Source of the DNA: an uncultured Clostridia bacterium
GTDB lineage: Bacteria > Bacillota > Clostridia > Christensenellales > UBA3700
Assembly: GCA_947176975.1 (NCBI GenBank)
Contig: CAMWSW010000008.1
Location: 1 to 13,355, forward strand
DNA length: 13,355 nucleotides
Direction: 5' to 3'
Of this stretch, positions 7,074 through 13,355 are shown piece after piece (the stretch's first letter is position 1; every line of letters starts with the position of its first letter). Position numbers and translations under genes: made by a program. Under the pieces are notes generated by a model. The model ran no database searches. It saw only the letters and a program-made list of their open reading frames with translations, and was not told where the DNA came from.

Positions 7074-8330
7074 ATGGCAAAAAACAATCAGACAATTCAG
7101 ACCAATGCAAATAAAAAAGGCTTTTTGAACTCATTCAAAAAGTCTACTCCAAAGCTCGAGTTTTACGACGCAAGCGCAATGTTTATAGCGCAATTTATCT
7201 TGCAATATATGCTTCAACTTGTAATGATGATACTTGCTATCAGCATACTCACGTATAAGTTGGGCGCAGATATGTCCACGCAAGAAGGCTCCGAAACCGT
7301 ACAAAACGCCTTCAGCGTCTTCACTGCTTCGACGGGCGGAATTATCCTCGTGACGCTTCTCAACGAATCGACGATGATACTATCTCCGCTTTGTTACTGG
7401 AAAATCAAATCCTTCAACGTATTCAAAGGTATGGGATTTAAGAGAAAAATAAGCGGCGGACAAATAGCGTTGACTTTGCCAATTGCCATAGGACTGCTTG
7501 CGGGCTTTATGCCGCTTGCAAGTATGTTCGTATATCTCGTCAACTTAACGGGCTATCATTATTCGGGCGCAAATATCGTGGTGGACAGTTTTGGCAAACT
7601 AGTACTGTATTTGATATTTGTCGCCGCTATTCCCGCAGTGTGCGAAGAGATAATGCACAGAGGTATTATCGCAAGATGCGGAAGCCGTATATCAATATTT
7701 GCGGGCATAATTTTGAGCTCCACTATCTTTGCTTTTATGCACGGTTCTCCAATGCAACTTGTGCATCAATTCTTCGTCGGCGTAGTATGCTGTCTCGTAT
7801 ATTATATGACGGGTAGCATCTGGGCAAACGTACTCGTGCATTTCTTCAACAACGCAATCACGTTGATAAGCAGTTACGTGATATATCTCATCACCGGTTC
7901 GACGGACCTATCTATACCTTGGTGGGGATTGTTGATTCTCTGCATAGGCGGTCTTGCAATACTCGTTGGATGCTTTATTGCAATGTATAAGATGAGCTAT
8001 GCAAAGCGTCAAAAAGAAGATAAAGAAATGGGCGTTGAGCAAGAGCAAGAAGTAATATATACGGGCAAAAAACAGCCTATCAAAATATTCAACAAAAAGC
8101 TTGCTTATCTCTTCAAATCTCCCGAAGAAGCGCTTGAAGAAAAAAGACAAGCCGAAGAACTTGAAAAGCAACTTTCCGATTACAGCGAAGAAAAGAAAGA
8201 AGTCTACGCTTCCTTGCGTCAAGAAGACGACGTCACTCTCAAAAAGAAAAACAGTCGCGGCATAATATTTGCGCTTGTCGTCGTATTGGTGATTTGGATA
8301 ATCAATACCATCGGAGGCTATACGTCATGA
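7074..8330 (+). CDS. CPBP (CAAX/ABI type) intramembrane metalloprotease with C-terminal tail
   Basis: This 418-residue polytopic membrane protein has the three CPBP motifs: EEIMHR (E191, E192, R196), FxxxH (F219-H223) and HxxxN (H256-N260). These mark the glutamate-type intramembrane proteases related to Rce1. About eight hydrophobic segments lie between residues 33 and 305. They are followed by a very charged, coiled-coil-like cytosolic stretch (about 306-393) and one more hydrophobic helix at 396-413, which is unusual for the family. The ATG follows GAGG by five bases and sits 15 bases after walJ; the stop overlaps the rlmH start (ATGA). In Bacillus an HtrA-type protease gene occupies the position between walJ and rlmH, so here a different protease class takes that place. 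The substrate is unknown. Confidence 0.88.
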   Translation: MAKNNQTIQTNANKKGFLNSFKKSTPKLEFYDASAMFIAQFILQYMLQLVMMILAISILTYKLGADMSTQEGSETVQNAFSVFTASTGGIILVTLLNESTMILSPLCYWKIKSFNVFKGMGFKRKISGGQIALTLPIAIGLLAGFMPLASMFVYLVNLTGYHYSGANIVVDSFGKLVLYLIFVAAIPAVCEEIMHRGIIARCGSRISIFAGIILSSTIFAFMHGSPMQLVHQFFVGVVCCLVYYMTGSIWANVLVHFFNNAITLISSYVIYLITGSTDLSIPWWGLLILCIGGLAILVGCFIAMYKMSYAKRQKEDKEMGVEQEQEVIYTGKKQPIKIFNKKLAYLFKSPEEALEEKRQAEELEKQLSDYSEEKKEVYASLRQEDDVTLKKKNSRGIIFALVVVLVIWIINTIGGYTS

Positions 8331-8797
8331 ACGTACGCGTGGTCTGCGTAGGAAAATTAAAGGAAAAGTATCTCAAAGACGGCATTGAAGAATACGCAAA
8401 GAGGCTGTCAAGGTTTTGCAAATTGGAAATAATCGAAGTGAGCGAAGAGCTTCTTTCCGACACCTCGCAAAAAAGTATTCAGGTAGTCAAAATCGCCGAG
8501 GGCGAAAGAATTATCGCAAAGCTCAAAGGATACTCCATTGCACTTGACCTCAAAGGCAAAATGCTGACGAGCGAAGAATTGAGCGCAAAGATATCAACAC
8601 TCAAGCAAAGCGGTGTCTCCACTATTACTTTTGTAATAGGCGGCTCTTACGGATTGTCTCAACAAGTACTCGATAAGTGCGACTTCTCTCTTTGCTTTGG
8701 CGCAATTACCTATCCCCATCAACTTATCAGACTCGTACTGACGGAACAAATCTACCGCGCTTTTATGATCGAAGAAGGTAGCGCATATCACAAATAA
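8327..8797 (+). CDS. rlmH: 23S rRNA (pseudouridine1915-N3)-methyltransferase RlmH
   Basis: This 156-residue SPOUT-fold methyltransferase uses S-adenosylmethionine to methylate pseudouridine 1915 in helix 69 of 23S rRNA. The C-terminal knot signature is clear: FVIGGSYGLS (about 108-117), ITYPHQLIRLVLTEQIYRAF and the terminal YHK. The N-terminus VVCVGKLKEKYLKDGIEEY is also typical, and length matches the usual 155-160. The frame extends upstream, but the chosen ATG overlaps the stop of the preceding protease gene (ATGA), has GGAGG nine bases before it, and matches the family's start. It is the last gene of the walJ operon; no clear hairpin terminator is seen in the 145 bases that follow. Confidence 0.96.
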   Translation: MNVRVVCVGKLKEKYLKDGIEEYAKRLSRFCKLEIIEVSEELLSDTSQKSIQVVKIAEGERIIAKLKGYSIALDLKGKMLTSEELSAKISTLKQSGVSTITFVIGGSYGLSQQVLDKCDFSLCFGAITYPHQLIRLVLTEQIYRAFMIEEGSAYHK

Positions 8798-8846
8798 TTC
8801 CCTATCACAATGAAATATAATAACTATGTAAAGTTGCATTACAATC

Positions 8847-8942
8847 AATTGCCAACTCAAGTTGCGAATTTTCAAACACGACTTTGTATATTCCCACTTG
8901 GTTTTATGATATATTGATATCAGAAAAACCTAGGAGGAGAAT
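8847..8942 (+). promoter_or_regulatory. Promoter and putative operator of the first XRE-membrane gene
   Basis: An inverted repeat CAACT-CA-AGTTG lies at 8853-8864. An extended -10 (TG-A-TATATT, 8907-8915) lies about 43 bp further, and GGAGG (8933-8937) precedes the ATG. The same order and spacing recur before the second copy of the gene, and bases around the repeat are largely the same (ATTG, GTTGCG, AATTT/ATTTT, TCAA). A further AGTTG half-site lies at 8832-8836. The repeat is a reasonable self-binding site for the encoded HTH protein; this is inferred from position and duplication. Confidence 0.55.
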
Positions 8943-9671
8943 ATGACTTTCAATGAAAAACTAATCAAACTGCGAAAAGCAAATGCAATGTCGCAAGAAG
9001 ACCTTGCCGAAAAAATCGACGTATCGCGACAATCCATCTCAAAGTGGGAACTCGGCGATACCACGCCCGATAGCGACAAAATCGTCGCTTTGAGCAACTT
9101 ATTCAGCGTGACGACGGATTATCTTCTCAAGGAAGAACTTGACAATCCCACCACTACGATAATAATGCGCAGCGACCCAAATAAGAATATAATAATTAGC
9201 AAAATTTTGAAATTTCTTTCAACTTTCTCTTTCGCTATCGGGTTATTGGTCGCTTGGACAATATGGGCTGCAGCGAGCGATGATTTTATTTACGACCGTA
9301 TTTACAATGATTATACCGGTCCCTATAATATGGGCTCGGTGGCTATTCTTATAGGAATACTAATCCAATGCATAGGTATTGCTTGCCGTTTTTTTGCCAA
9401 CAGATTACACAAATCAAAACTGTCTTTGGGGCAAATTTTTTTAGACTTCCTATTTTTGCACTATATGCCTTTGTCCGGAGTTTTCTGCGCTTGTGTTTTT
9501 GGTGCGTCTGCTCCGTATCCGTACTTTCCTATCCTTATGAATGATAGCGATGATATGACACTTTTAATAGGATTTTTAATACACTTCGTATTTGTAGGCA
9601 TAATAGGTTTAATATTTTACTGCAAATATAAAAAACAAAAGAAATTACAAAACGCGCAAAAACAAGATTGA
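8943..9671 (+). CDS. XRE-family transcriptional regulator with C-terminal membrane domain (copy 1)
   Basis: This is a 242-residue protein. Residues 4-62 are a Cro/C1-type HTH_3 domain (LRKANAMSQEDLAEKI... VSRQSISKWELG...PDSDKIVALSNLF), with recognition helix near 28-38. After a short linker come about four hydrophobic helices (about 86-110, 131-150, 163-188, 206-227) and a basic, Lys/Gln-rich tail. Such a fusion suggests a membrane-anchored DNA-binding protein that senses something in or near the membrane; no ligand can be named. AGGAGG precedes the ATG. The gene is alone in its unit, with its own promoter and a strong terminator after it, so it is probably monocistronic and self-regulated. 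The gene after it is a duplicate. Confidence 0.9.
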   Translation: MTFNEKLIKLRKANAMSQEDLAEKIDVSRQSISKWELGDTTPDSDKIVALSNLFSVTTDYLLKEELDNPTTTIIMRSDPNKNIIISKILKFLSTFSFAIGLLVAWTIWAAASDDFIYDRIYNDYTGPYNMGSVAILIGILIQCIGIACRFFANRLHKSKLSLGQIFLDFLFLHYMPLSGVFCACVFGASAPYPYFPILMNDSDDMTLLIGFLIHFVFVGIIGLIFYCKYKKQKKLQNAQKQD

Positions 9672-9703
9672 CTTTGTATAATTTTACATACAATACCTAA
9701 ATT

Positions 9704-9742
9704 AAAAGTAGCGCACTGCGTATACGGTGCGCTGCTTTTTTC
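9704..9742 (+). terminator. Rho-independent terminator after XRE copy 1
   Basis: A 13-bp stem (AAAAGTAGCGCAC, 9704-9716, with 9727-9739, one G-U pair) closes a 10-base loop and ends in a T-run (TTTTTTC to 9742). It separates the two duplicated units. Confidence 0.85.
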
Positions 9743-9748
9743 TATATT

Positions 9749-9842
9749 GCAACTGCAAGTTGCGTAATTTCAAGCCAAACATTGTGGATTGCAACTGCTT
9801 TCTATGGTATAGTTATATTAAATAGAAATCCAGGAGGCTAAA
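9749..9842 (+). promoter_or_regulatory. Promoter and putative operator of the second XRE-membrane gene
   Basis: The inverted repeat GCAAC-TGCAA-GTTGC (9749-9763) matches the CAACT/AGTTG repeat before copy 1, with one extra base in the centre. An extended -10 (TG-G-TATAGT, 9805-9813) and CAGGAGG (9831-9837) follow at nearly the same distances. A further CAACT half-site lies at 9791-9796, just upstream of the -10. Both regulators probably bind similar sites and could cross-regulate each other (inference). Confidence 0.55.
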
Positions 9843-10550
9843 ATGACATTCAGCGAAAAACTAATCAAATTAAGAAAAGCAAACGCCATGTCGCAAGAAG
9901 AACTTGCCGAAAAGGTCGACGTATCTAGGCAAGCAATATCAAAATGGGAACTGGGCGACGCAACTCCCGACAGCGACAAAATCGTCGCGTTGAGTAACGT
10001 GTTCAACGTAACTACCGACTATCTTCTTAAAGATGAAATAGAAAATCCCACCGGCACTATAATAATGCGTGACGACCCCAACAAAAATATTATGATAGGA
10101 AAGATATTGAGATTTCTTTCCACGTTCTTTTACGGCATTGGACTGCTGGTTGCATTTCAAGCGTGGGCAACTGCCAGCGGTCTATATATTGACGGCGTCT
10201 ACTTTCCGCAATTGCAAGGCTTGTCCGCTATAATGCGGGGATTTATCGTACAAAGCATAGGCATTGCTTGTTATTATTTCTCGGGCAGATTTCACAAAAC
10301 AAAACTCTCTTGGGGACAAAAATATCTAAATATATTATTTTTGCACTATATGCCTTTTTCTGCAATCTTTACGCTTTTCGTTTATAGAGAACCTTTGCCA
10401 TACCCATATAATCCTGCGTTAGGTGGCGACACCCTTTGGACTTTTTGGGTAGTATTAGCGCATTTTATATTGATGGGAATAATCGGCATAATATTTTTGT
10501 GCAAACATAGACAGTCAAAAAAGCAGCAAAAAGAACAAAAGCAAGATTGA
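9843..10550 (+). CDS. XRE-family transcriptional regulator with C-terminal membrane domain (copy 2)
   Basis: This 235-residue paralogue of the preceding gene has an HTH_3 domain at residues 4-62 whose recognition region (VSRQAISKWELG) differs from copy 1 only by Ser31 to Ala. The two proteins therefore likely recognise very similar DNA. The membrane half again has about four helices (about 86-110, 126-146, 158-180, 200-220) and a Lys/Gln tail, but the loops differ: residues 110-130 and 181-197 share little with copy 1. A segment shared by both copies (LFLHYMP, about 165-171) in the third helix may be functionally important. AGGAGG precedes the ATG. It has its own promoter and is followed by the terminator shared with rpsT. 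Confidence 0.9.
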   Translation: MTFSEKLIKLRKANAMSQEELAEKVDVSRQAISKWELGDATPDSDKIVALSNVFNVTTDYLLKDEIENPTGTIIMRDDPNKNIMIGKILRFLSTFFYGIGLLVAFQAWATASGLYIDGVYFPQLQGLSAIMRGFIVQSIGIACYYFSGRFHKTKLSWGQKYLNILFLHYMPFSAIFTLFVYREPLPYPYNPALGGDTLWTFWVVLAHFILMGIIGIIFLCKHRQSKKQQKEQKQD

Positions 10551-10587
10551 TTTAATATTATTTATTTTCTATACTCTCCTAAAATAA

Positions 10588-10617
10588 AAAGAGCGACTGT
10601 AATCACAGTCGCTCTTT
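10588..10617. terminator. Bidirectional terminator between XRE copy 2 and rpsT
   Basis: A perfect 13-bp stem (AAAGAGCGACTGT, 10588-10600, with 10605-10617) has the four-base loop AATC. On the minus strand it is followed by TTATTTTAGG, extending the U-rich tract after the stem, making it a good terminator for rpsT. On the plus strand only a short CTCTTTC tract follows, so termination after the XRE gene may be weaker. Confidence 0.88.
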
Positions 10618-10632
10618 CAATTGTTTCCTTAA

Positions 10633-10902
10633 TTACGCTTTCTTTAATGCGTCAAGTTGCTTAGAAAGTCTTGAAATCTTTCTGCTTGCAGTGTTGGCAT
10701 GATAAATACCGTCGCTCTTGGCTCTGTCAATCAAGGAAATTGTCTCAACCAAAAGCTTTTCTGCCGTAGCCACGTCCTTGCTCTCAATAGCTGCCTCAAA
10801 CTTCTTCACAGCGTTGCGAACTCTGCTACGCTTGGAAGTATTGATTTCGTTTTCTTTTTGAGCGATAACAACTCTTTTTTTCTGGGACTTAATATTTGGC
10901 AT
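10633..10902 (-). CDS. rpsT: 30S ribosomal protein S20
   Basis: This 89-residue, very basic helical protein matches S20 (bS20), which binds 16S rRNA in the body of the small subunit. The family start MPNIKSQKKRV and the internal NTSKRSRVRNAVKKF and GIYHANTASRKISRL segments are typical, and length is normal. A good GGAGGGAG ribosome binding site lies just before the ATG. The gene is monocistronic, with its own near-consensus promoter and a strong terminator. It is divergent from gpr; the rpsT-gpr neighbourhood is common in spore-forming Bacillota. Confidence 0.97.
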   Translation of the reverse strand: MPNIKSQKKRVVIAQKENEINTSKRSRVRNAVKKFEAAIESKDVATAEKLLVETISLIDRAKSDGIYHANTASRKISRLSKQLDALKKA

Positions 10903-10935
10903 ACTCTCCCTCCGTTAACGTATTTTTACTAACAT

Positions 10936-10964
10936 ATTCTAGCATAACAAAATTATTTATGCAA
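10936..10964 (-). promoter_or_regulatory. Vegetative promoter of rpsT
   Basis: On the minus strand, -35 TTGCAT (10964-10959), a 17-bp spacer and -10 TAGAAT (10941-10936), with an upstream TG making it an extended -10 (TGCTAGAAT). Transcription would start near 10929, leaving a leader of about 27 bases. Confidence 0.75.
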
Positions 10965-11015
10965 CAAAATTTATACACATTTTTTATAATTTCAACAATT
11001 GGCAATACTAGACGT

Positions 11016-11774
11016 ATGAAAAACTTTGACAATATCAACTATCCGATAATAGAGGCAAGCCAAGACCTCGGCATAAAATCACACGCGTATAAGCAAAAGG
11101 GCGTCGACGTCAGCGAAGTTGAAATAGACAAAGTCGCCTCAAGAAAGACGGGACGTAAAGAAGGACATTATTTGACGCTTTCCCCCACTCCGCCAATCAA
11201 AAACGATACTCTTATCGACGTGCTCAACACAGGCATTAAAAAGATAATTAGACAAGTCGACGTAAAAGAGGGAAAAATACTCGTCGTGGGACTTGGCAAC
11301 GAAAACGTCGTCGTAGACGCTCTGGGCAACGAAGTCGTCAAGAGAATTACCACGGGCGGAAAAAAGTTTTGTCTTAGCGCAATCGCGCCCAAGGTGGCGG
11401 ACATAACGGGCATAAAGTCATTTGACATAGTCAAAGCAATAAGCGAATATCACAAACCCAACTTGATAATCGCAATAGATACGCTTGCAACAAATTATAT
11501 TTCTCGGCTTGGCAACTGCTTTCAACTCACAAGCGCGGGCATCTGCCCAGGAAGCGGCGTAGACAACGCCCAACCGTGCCTTGACAACAATTCTCTTCTA
11601 GCGCCCGTAATCGCCATAGGCGTACCGCTTATAATTTCCGTAGGAAGTATTATGGGCGACAAAAGCGACAAATACTCTCGTTATATGCTCACTCCGCGCG
11701 ACGTAGATACGCTTGTCGCCAACTGCGCGGACGTCATAGCAAGCGCAATAAACGCGCTGGGTCAGGAAAATTGA
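11016..11774 (+). CDS. gpr: Germination protease GPR (short form)
   Basis: GPR is the atypical aspartic protease that degrades small acid-soluble spore proteins at germination. Matches: VVGLGN...VVDALGN (about 90-105), the IIAIDTLAT segment (151-159), GICPGSGVDN (175-184), PVIAIGVPLI (197-206) and the C-terminal MLTPRDVDTLV...NAL. D101 and D155 match the two conserved aspartates. At 252 residues it is far shorter than Bacillus GPR (about 370): roughly 80 residues between the VPLIISVGSI and MLTPRDVD segments are missing, while the C-terminus is present. The N-terminal TDLAxEA motif near the zymogen cleavage site is replaced (NYPIIEAS). The frame extends upstream to 10896, but that overlaps rpsT; ATG 11016 fits the family best, though no Shine-Dalgarno precedes it. 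A TATAAT lies at 10985-10990 without a good -35. Confidence 0.9.
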   Translation: MKNFDNINYPIIEASQDLGIKSHAYKQKGVDVSEVEIDKVASRKTGRKEGHYLTLSPTPPIKNDTLIDVLNTGIKKIIRQVDVKEGKILVVGLGNENVVVDALGNEVVKRITTGGKKFCLSAIAPKVADITGIKSFDIVKAISEYHKPNLIIAIDTLATNYISRLGNCFQLTSAGICPGSGVDNAQPCLDNNSLLAPVIAIGVPLIISVGSIMGDKSDKYSRYMLTPRDVDTLVANCADVIASAINALGQEN

Positions 11775-11901
11775 TAAATTAAAAATAAATTGCAAAAACG
11801 AGGTACAAAATAAAATTTATTGACATACAATGTACTGTAATACAAAAGATGAAAAAAGTACAAAAGCAAAAGCCATAATTTATCCTTCAATCAAAAGCCA
11901 A

Positions 11902-11941
11902 AATACGGGTCGGGATTTTCATCCCGACCTTGTCGTATTTT
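11902..11941. terminator. Convergent terminator between gpr and the phosphofructokinase gene
   Basis: A perfect 9-bp stem GGTCGGGAT (11908-11916) with ATCCCGACC (11921-11929) has a TTTC loop. It is extended by AATACG/CGTATT with a four-base bulge. A T-run follows on the plus strand (TTTTTTATT) and TTTTGGCTTTT on the minus strand, so it can serve both converging genes. The preceding 11775-11901 is AT-rich with no gene seen. Confidence 0.85.
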
Positions 11942-11944
11942 TTA

Positions 11945-13198
11945 TTATTTCTTTGCAACGAAAACTTTTTTGAGTTTTGCAAATCTTGGAAGTCCGTCTT
12001 CAAGCGGAGCTTTGCTGTCGCCCTGGATGAGCGGCAAAGCGTAATCAATGAAGTCTTGCGAAAGCATCGTGCCGTCGTCGATAATCCACTCGAGCGGAAC
12101 TTTCTTCTCCGTATTAGCCGCTTTGGCTACGTCCATAACGCCGACTTTGCACTTATACTTGCCGGAATTCATATCTCTCTTGAGAATTACCATCTTGTCG
12201 GTCTTGCCGTTTACAGCGTACTTAACAGCTGCTTGACCTGCCTTGAACGCTTCTTCGACGTCTGCCTTGGAAGCCAAGTGAGCGCCGCATCTTTGCATGA
12301 GCGAGAACTCAATTGCTCTCGTCTTGCAACCAAACTTCTCTTTGCAAAGATTTGCAAGAGCCGTACCTACGCCGCCAAGTTGAGCGTGACCGAAAGAGTC
12401 TTTTGCCACGTTCTCGTTTATCTTTTCTGCGATAAGCGTGCCGTTCTCGTCGGAGATACCCTCGGAGATAACTACCATACACTTGCCGTTGTTTGCCTTC
12501 ATCTTCTTGTCAACGTCTGCAAGGAACTTGTCCGTGGAGAAAGGAATCTCAGGCAAATAGATGAGATCCGGACCGAGACCCTTTGCGCAAGCAAGCGCGG
12601 AAGCGGCGGTAAGCCAACCTGCGTGACGTCCCATAGCCTCTACTACGGTAATCATCGGCGTATCGTATACGGTAGCGTCCAACTTAAGTTCCATAGTCGT
12701 CGTAGCGACGTACTTTGCGGCAGAGCCGTAACCCGGGCAGTGATCCGTACCGAAGAGGTCGTTGTCAATGGTCTTGGGTACGCCCATTACGCGGCATTCC
12801 CAACCCGATTTCTTCATATACTTGCTGACCTTGTTGCAAGTGTCCATAGAATCGTTACCGCCATTGTAGAAGAAGTAACGGATATTATACTTTTTGAATA
12901 CCTCGAGCAATCTCTTGTAATCGGTGTCGTCTACCTTCTCTGCCTTGAGCTTGTATCTAACGCTACCGAGAGCGGAAGAAGGAGTATTCTTGAGCAACAT
13001 AAGCTCTTTCATATCCTCTTTGCTGATATCATAGAACTCTTCGTTGAGTACGCCCTTGATACCGTGAGCAGCGCCGTAAACGGCAGTGATGCAATCTTGT
13101 TTCAACGCCTCGGTGAATACGCCTGCAGCGCTTGAGTTGATAACAGATGACGGACCGCCAGACTGTCCGAACATACATGCTCCTACTAACTTTTCCAT
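11945..13198 (-). CDS. pfp: Pyrophosphate-dependent 6-phosphofructokinase
   Basis: This 417-residue glycolytic enzyme phosphorylates fructose 6-phosphate, here probably with pyrophosphate and reversibly. Motifs: GQSGGPS (11-17), GGNDSMDT (113-120), PKTIDNDL (141-148), EAMGRHAGW (187-195) and a complete C-terminal half. The Lys in PKTIDND, where ATP-type enzymes have Gly (PGTIDND), supports pyrophosphate use; the GGND in place of GGDG points the same way. Length is typical of the roughly 400-residue PPi-PFK clade. GGAGG lies seven bases before the ATG. The gene has its own promoter and terminator, so it is likely monocistronic. A long frame on the opposite strand (11930-13135) is only its antisense shadow. 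Confidence 0.94.
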   Translation of the reverse strand: MEKLVGACMFGQSGGPSSVINSSAAGVFTEALKQDCITAVYGAAHGIKGVLNEEFYDISKEDMKELMLLKNTPSSALGSVRYKLKAEKVDDTDYKRLLEVFKKYNIRYFFYNGGNDSMDTCNKVSKYMKKSGWECRVMGVPKTIDNDLFGTDHCPGYGSAAKYVATTTMELKLDATVYDTPMITVVEAMGRHAGWLTAASALACAKGLGPDLIYLPEIPFSTDKFLADVDKKMKANNGKCMVVISEGISDENGTLIAEKINENVAKDSFGHAQLGGVGTALANLCKEKFGCKTRAIEFSLMQRCGAHLASKADVEEAFKAGQAAVKYAVNGKTDKMVILKRDMNSGKYKCKVGVMDVAKAANTEKKVPLEWIIDDGTMLSQDFIDYALPLIQGDSKAPLEDGLPRFAKLKKVFVAKK

Positions 13199-13264
13199 AT
13201 AAAAGCCTCCAAAACTTTATTTTGCTTTTTGTAAATATGATTTTTATATTAAAAAACCTTTATT

Positions 13265-13293
13265 ATTTTAACAAAAATATATCGTTATTGCAA
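13265..13293 (-). promoter_or_regulatory. Promoter of the phosphofructokinase gene
   Basis: On the minus strand, -35 TTGCAA (13293-13288), 17-bp spacer, -10 TAAAAT (13270-13265). The start would be near 13258, giving an AT-rich leader of about 60 bases with no obvious riboswitch fold. Confidence 0.65.
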
Positions 13294-13336
13294 ATATTTT
13301 TGAGTACTTAAAAAAATTATGCAAAAAATGAAGAAA

Positions 13337-13355
13337 GGCGGGAGTTGTTCCCGCC
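13337..13355 (-). terminator. Hairpin terminator of an upstream gene outside the window
   Basis: A 7-bp GC-rich stem (GGCGGGA with TCCCGCC) and five-base loop; on the minus strand it is followed by TTTCTTCATTTTTT. It lies upstream of the phosphofructokinase promoter and may extend past the window edge. Confidence 0.65.

Larger units (their letters stand above)
8847..10550 (+). repeat. Tandem duplication of an XRE-membrane gene with its promoter
   Basis: Two neighbouring units (about 8847-9742 and 9745-10617) each contain the same upstream inverted repeat, extended -10 promoter, GGAGG, a gene for an HTH protein with four membrane helices, and a hairpin terminator. The coding parts are near-identical in the first 70 residues (I count 10 differences) and diverge in the membrane part, especially the loops. 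This fits an old gene duplication followed by divergence of the sensing half. Confidence 0.85.

Noticed and set aside
10896..11015. N-terminal extension of gpr from 10896
   Set aside because: It would overlap the rpsT start and its ribosome binding site, and the extra 40 residues do not look like GPR.
11775..11901. Possible promoter or small RNA after gpr (TTGACA at 11820)
   Set aside because: No -10 at 16-18 bp follows (TAATAC comes after only 12 bp), and no reading frame or clear fold was found apart from the terminator.
11930..13135. 401-codon open frame on the plus strand
   Set aside because: It is exactly antisense to the phosphofructokinase gene, its translation resembles no protein I know, and it has no ribosome binding site. 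It is a by-product of codon bias in the real gene.
13199..13258. Riboswitch in the phosphofructokinase leader
   Set aside because: About 60 bases of AT-rich sequence with no conserved motif or stable stem recognised.

Overview
The window looks like chromosome of an anaerobic, low-to-moderate GC member of the Bacillota (Clostridia-like). The support is a germination protease gene (gpr) next to rpsT, a walJ/rlmH neighbourhood, a PPi-type phosphofructokinase, an oxygen-sensitive two-subunit [4Fe-4S] hydratase, and GGAGG-type ribosome binding sites. No tRNA, rRNA, CRISPR array, insertion sequence or phage gene was seen. The species cannot be named from this sequence.

Left part, minus strand (6209 down to 1): a two-subunit fumarate (or tartrate) hydratase, then after only 31 bases four tightly packed genes. 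These are a divergent class I release-factor-like protein, an SF1 UvrD-type helicase, a coiled-coil protein, and a single-pass membrane protein that runs off the window. The four are joined by ATGA, ATGA and TAATG overlaps, so they are probably translated together. The release-factor homologue keeps the GGQ catalytic loop but has lost the residues that read stop codons. This cassette is the best candidate for an undescribed system here.

Centre, plus strand (6282 to 8797): walJ (metallo-beta-lactamase-fold nuclease), a CPBP/CAAX-type membrane protease with an extra C-terminal tail, and rlmH (23S rRNA methyltransferase), closely spaced or overlapping. They are divergent from the hydratase operon. 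The 72-bp gap between the two start codons holds an almost perfectly symmetric two-way promoter, and walJ is predicted to be leaderless.

Right part: two tandem copies of an XRE-family regulator fused to a four-helix membrane domain (8943-10550), each with the same promoter layout and an upstream inverted repeat. Then come a shared terminator, rpsT (minus) divergent from gpr (plus, short form), a convergent terminator, and the PPi-dependent phosphofructokinase (minus) with its own promoter. The last 19 bases are a hairpin that probably terminates an upstream gene outside the window.

All functions are read from motifs and remembered family sequences; no searches were run.
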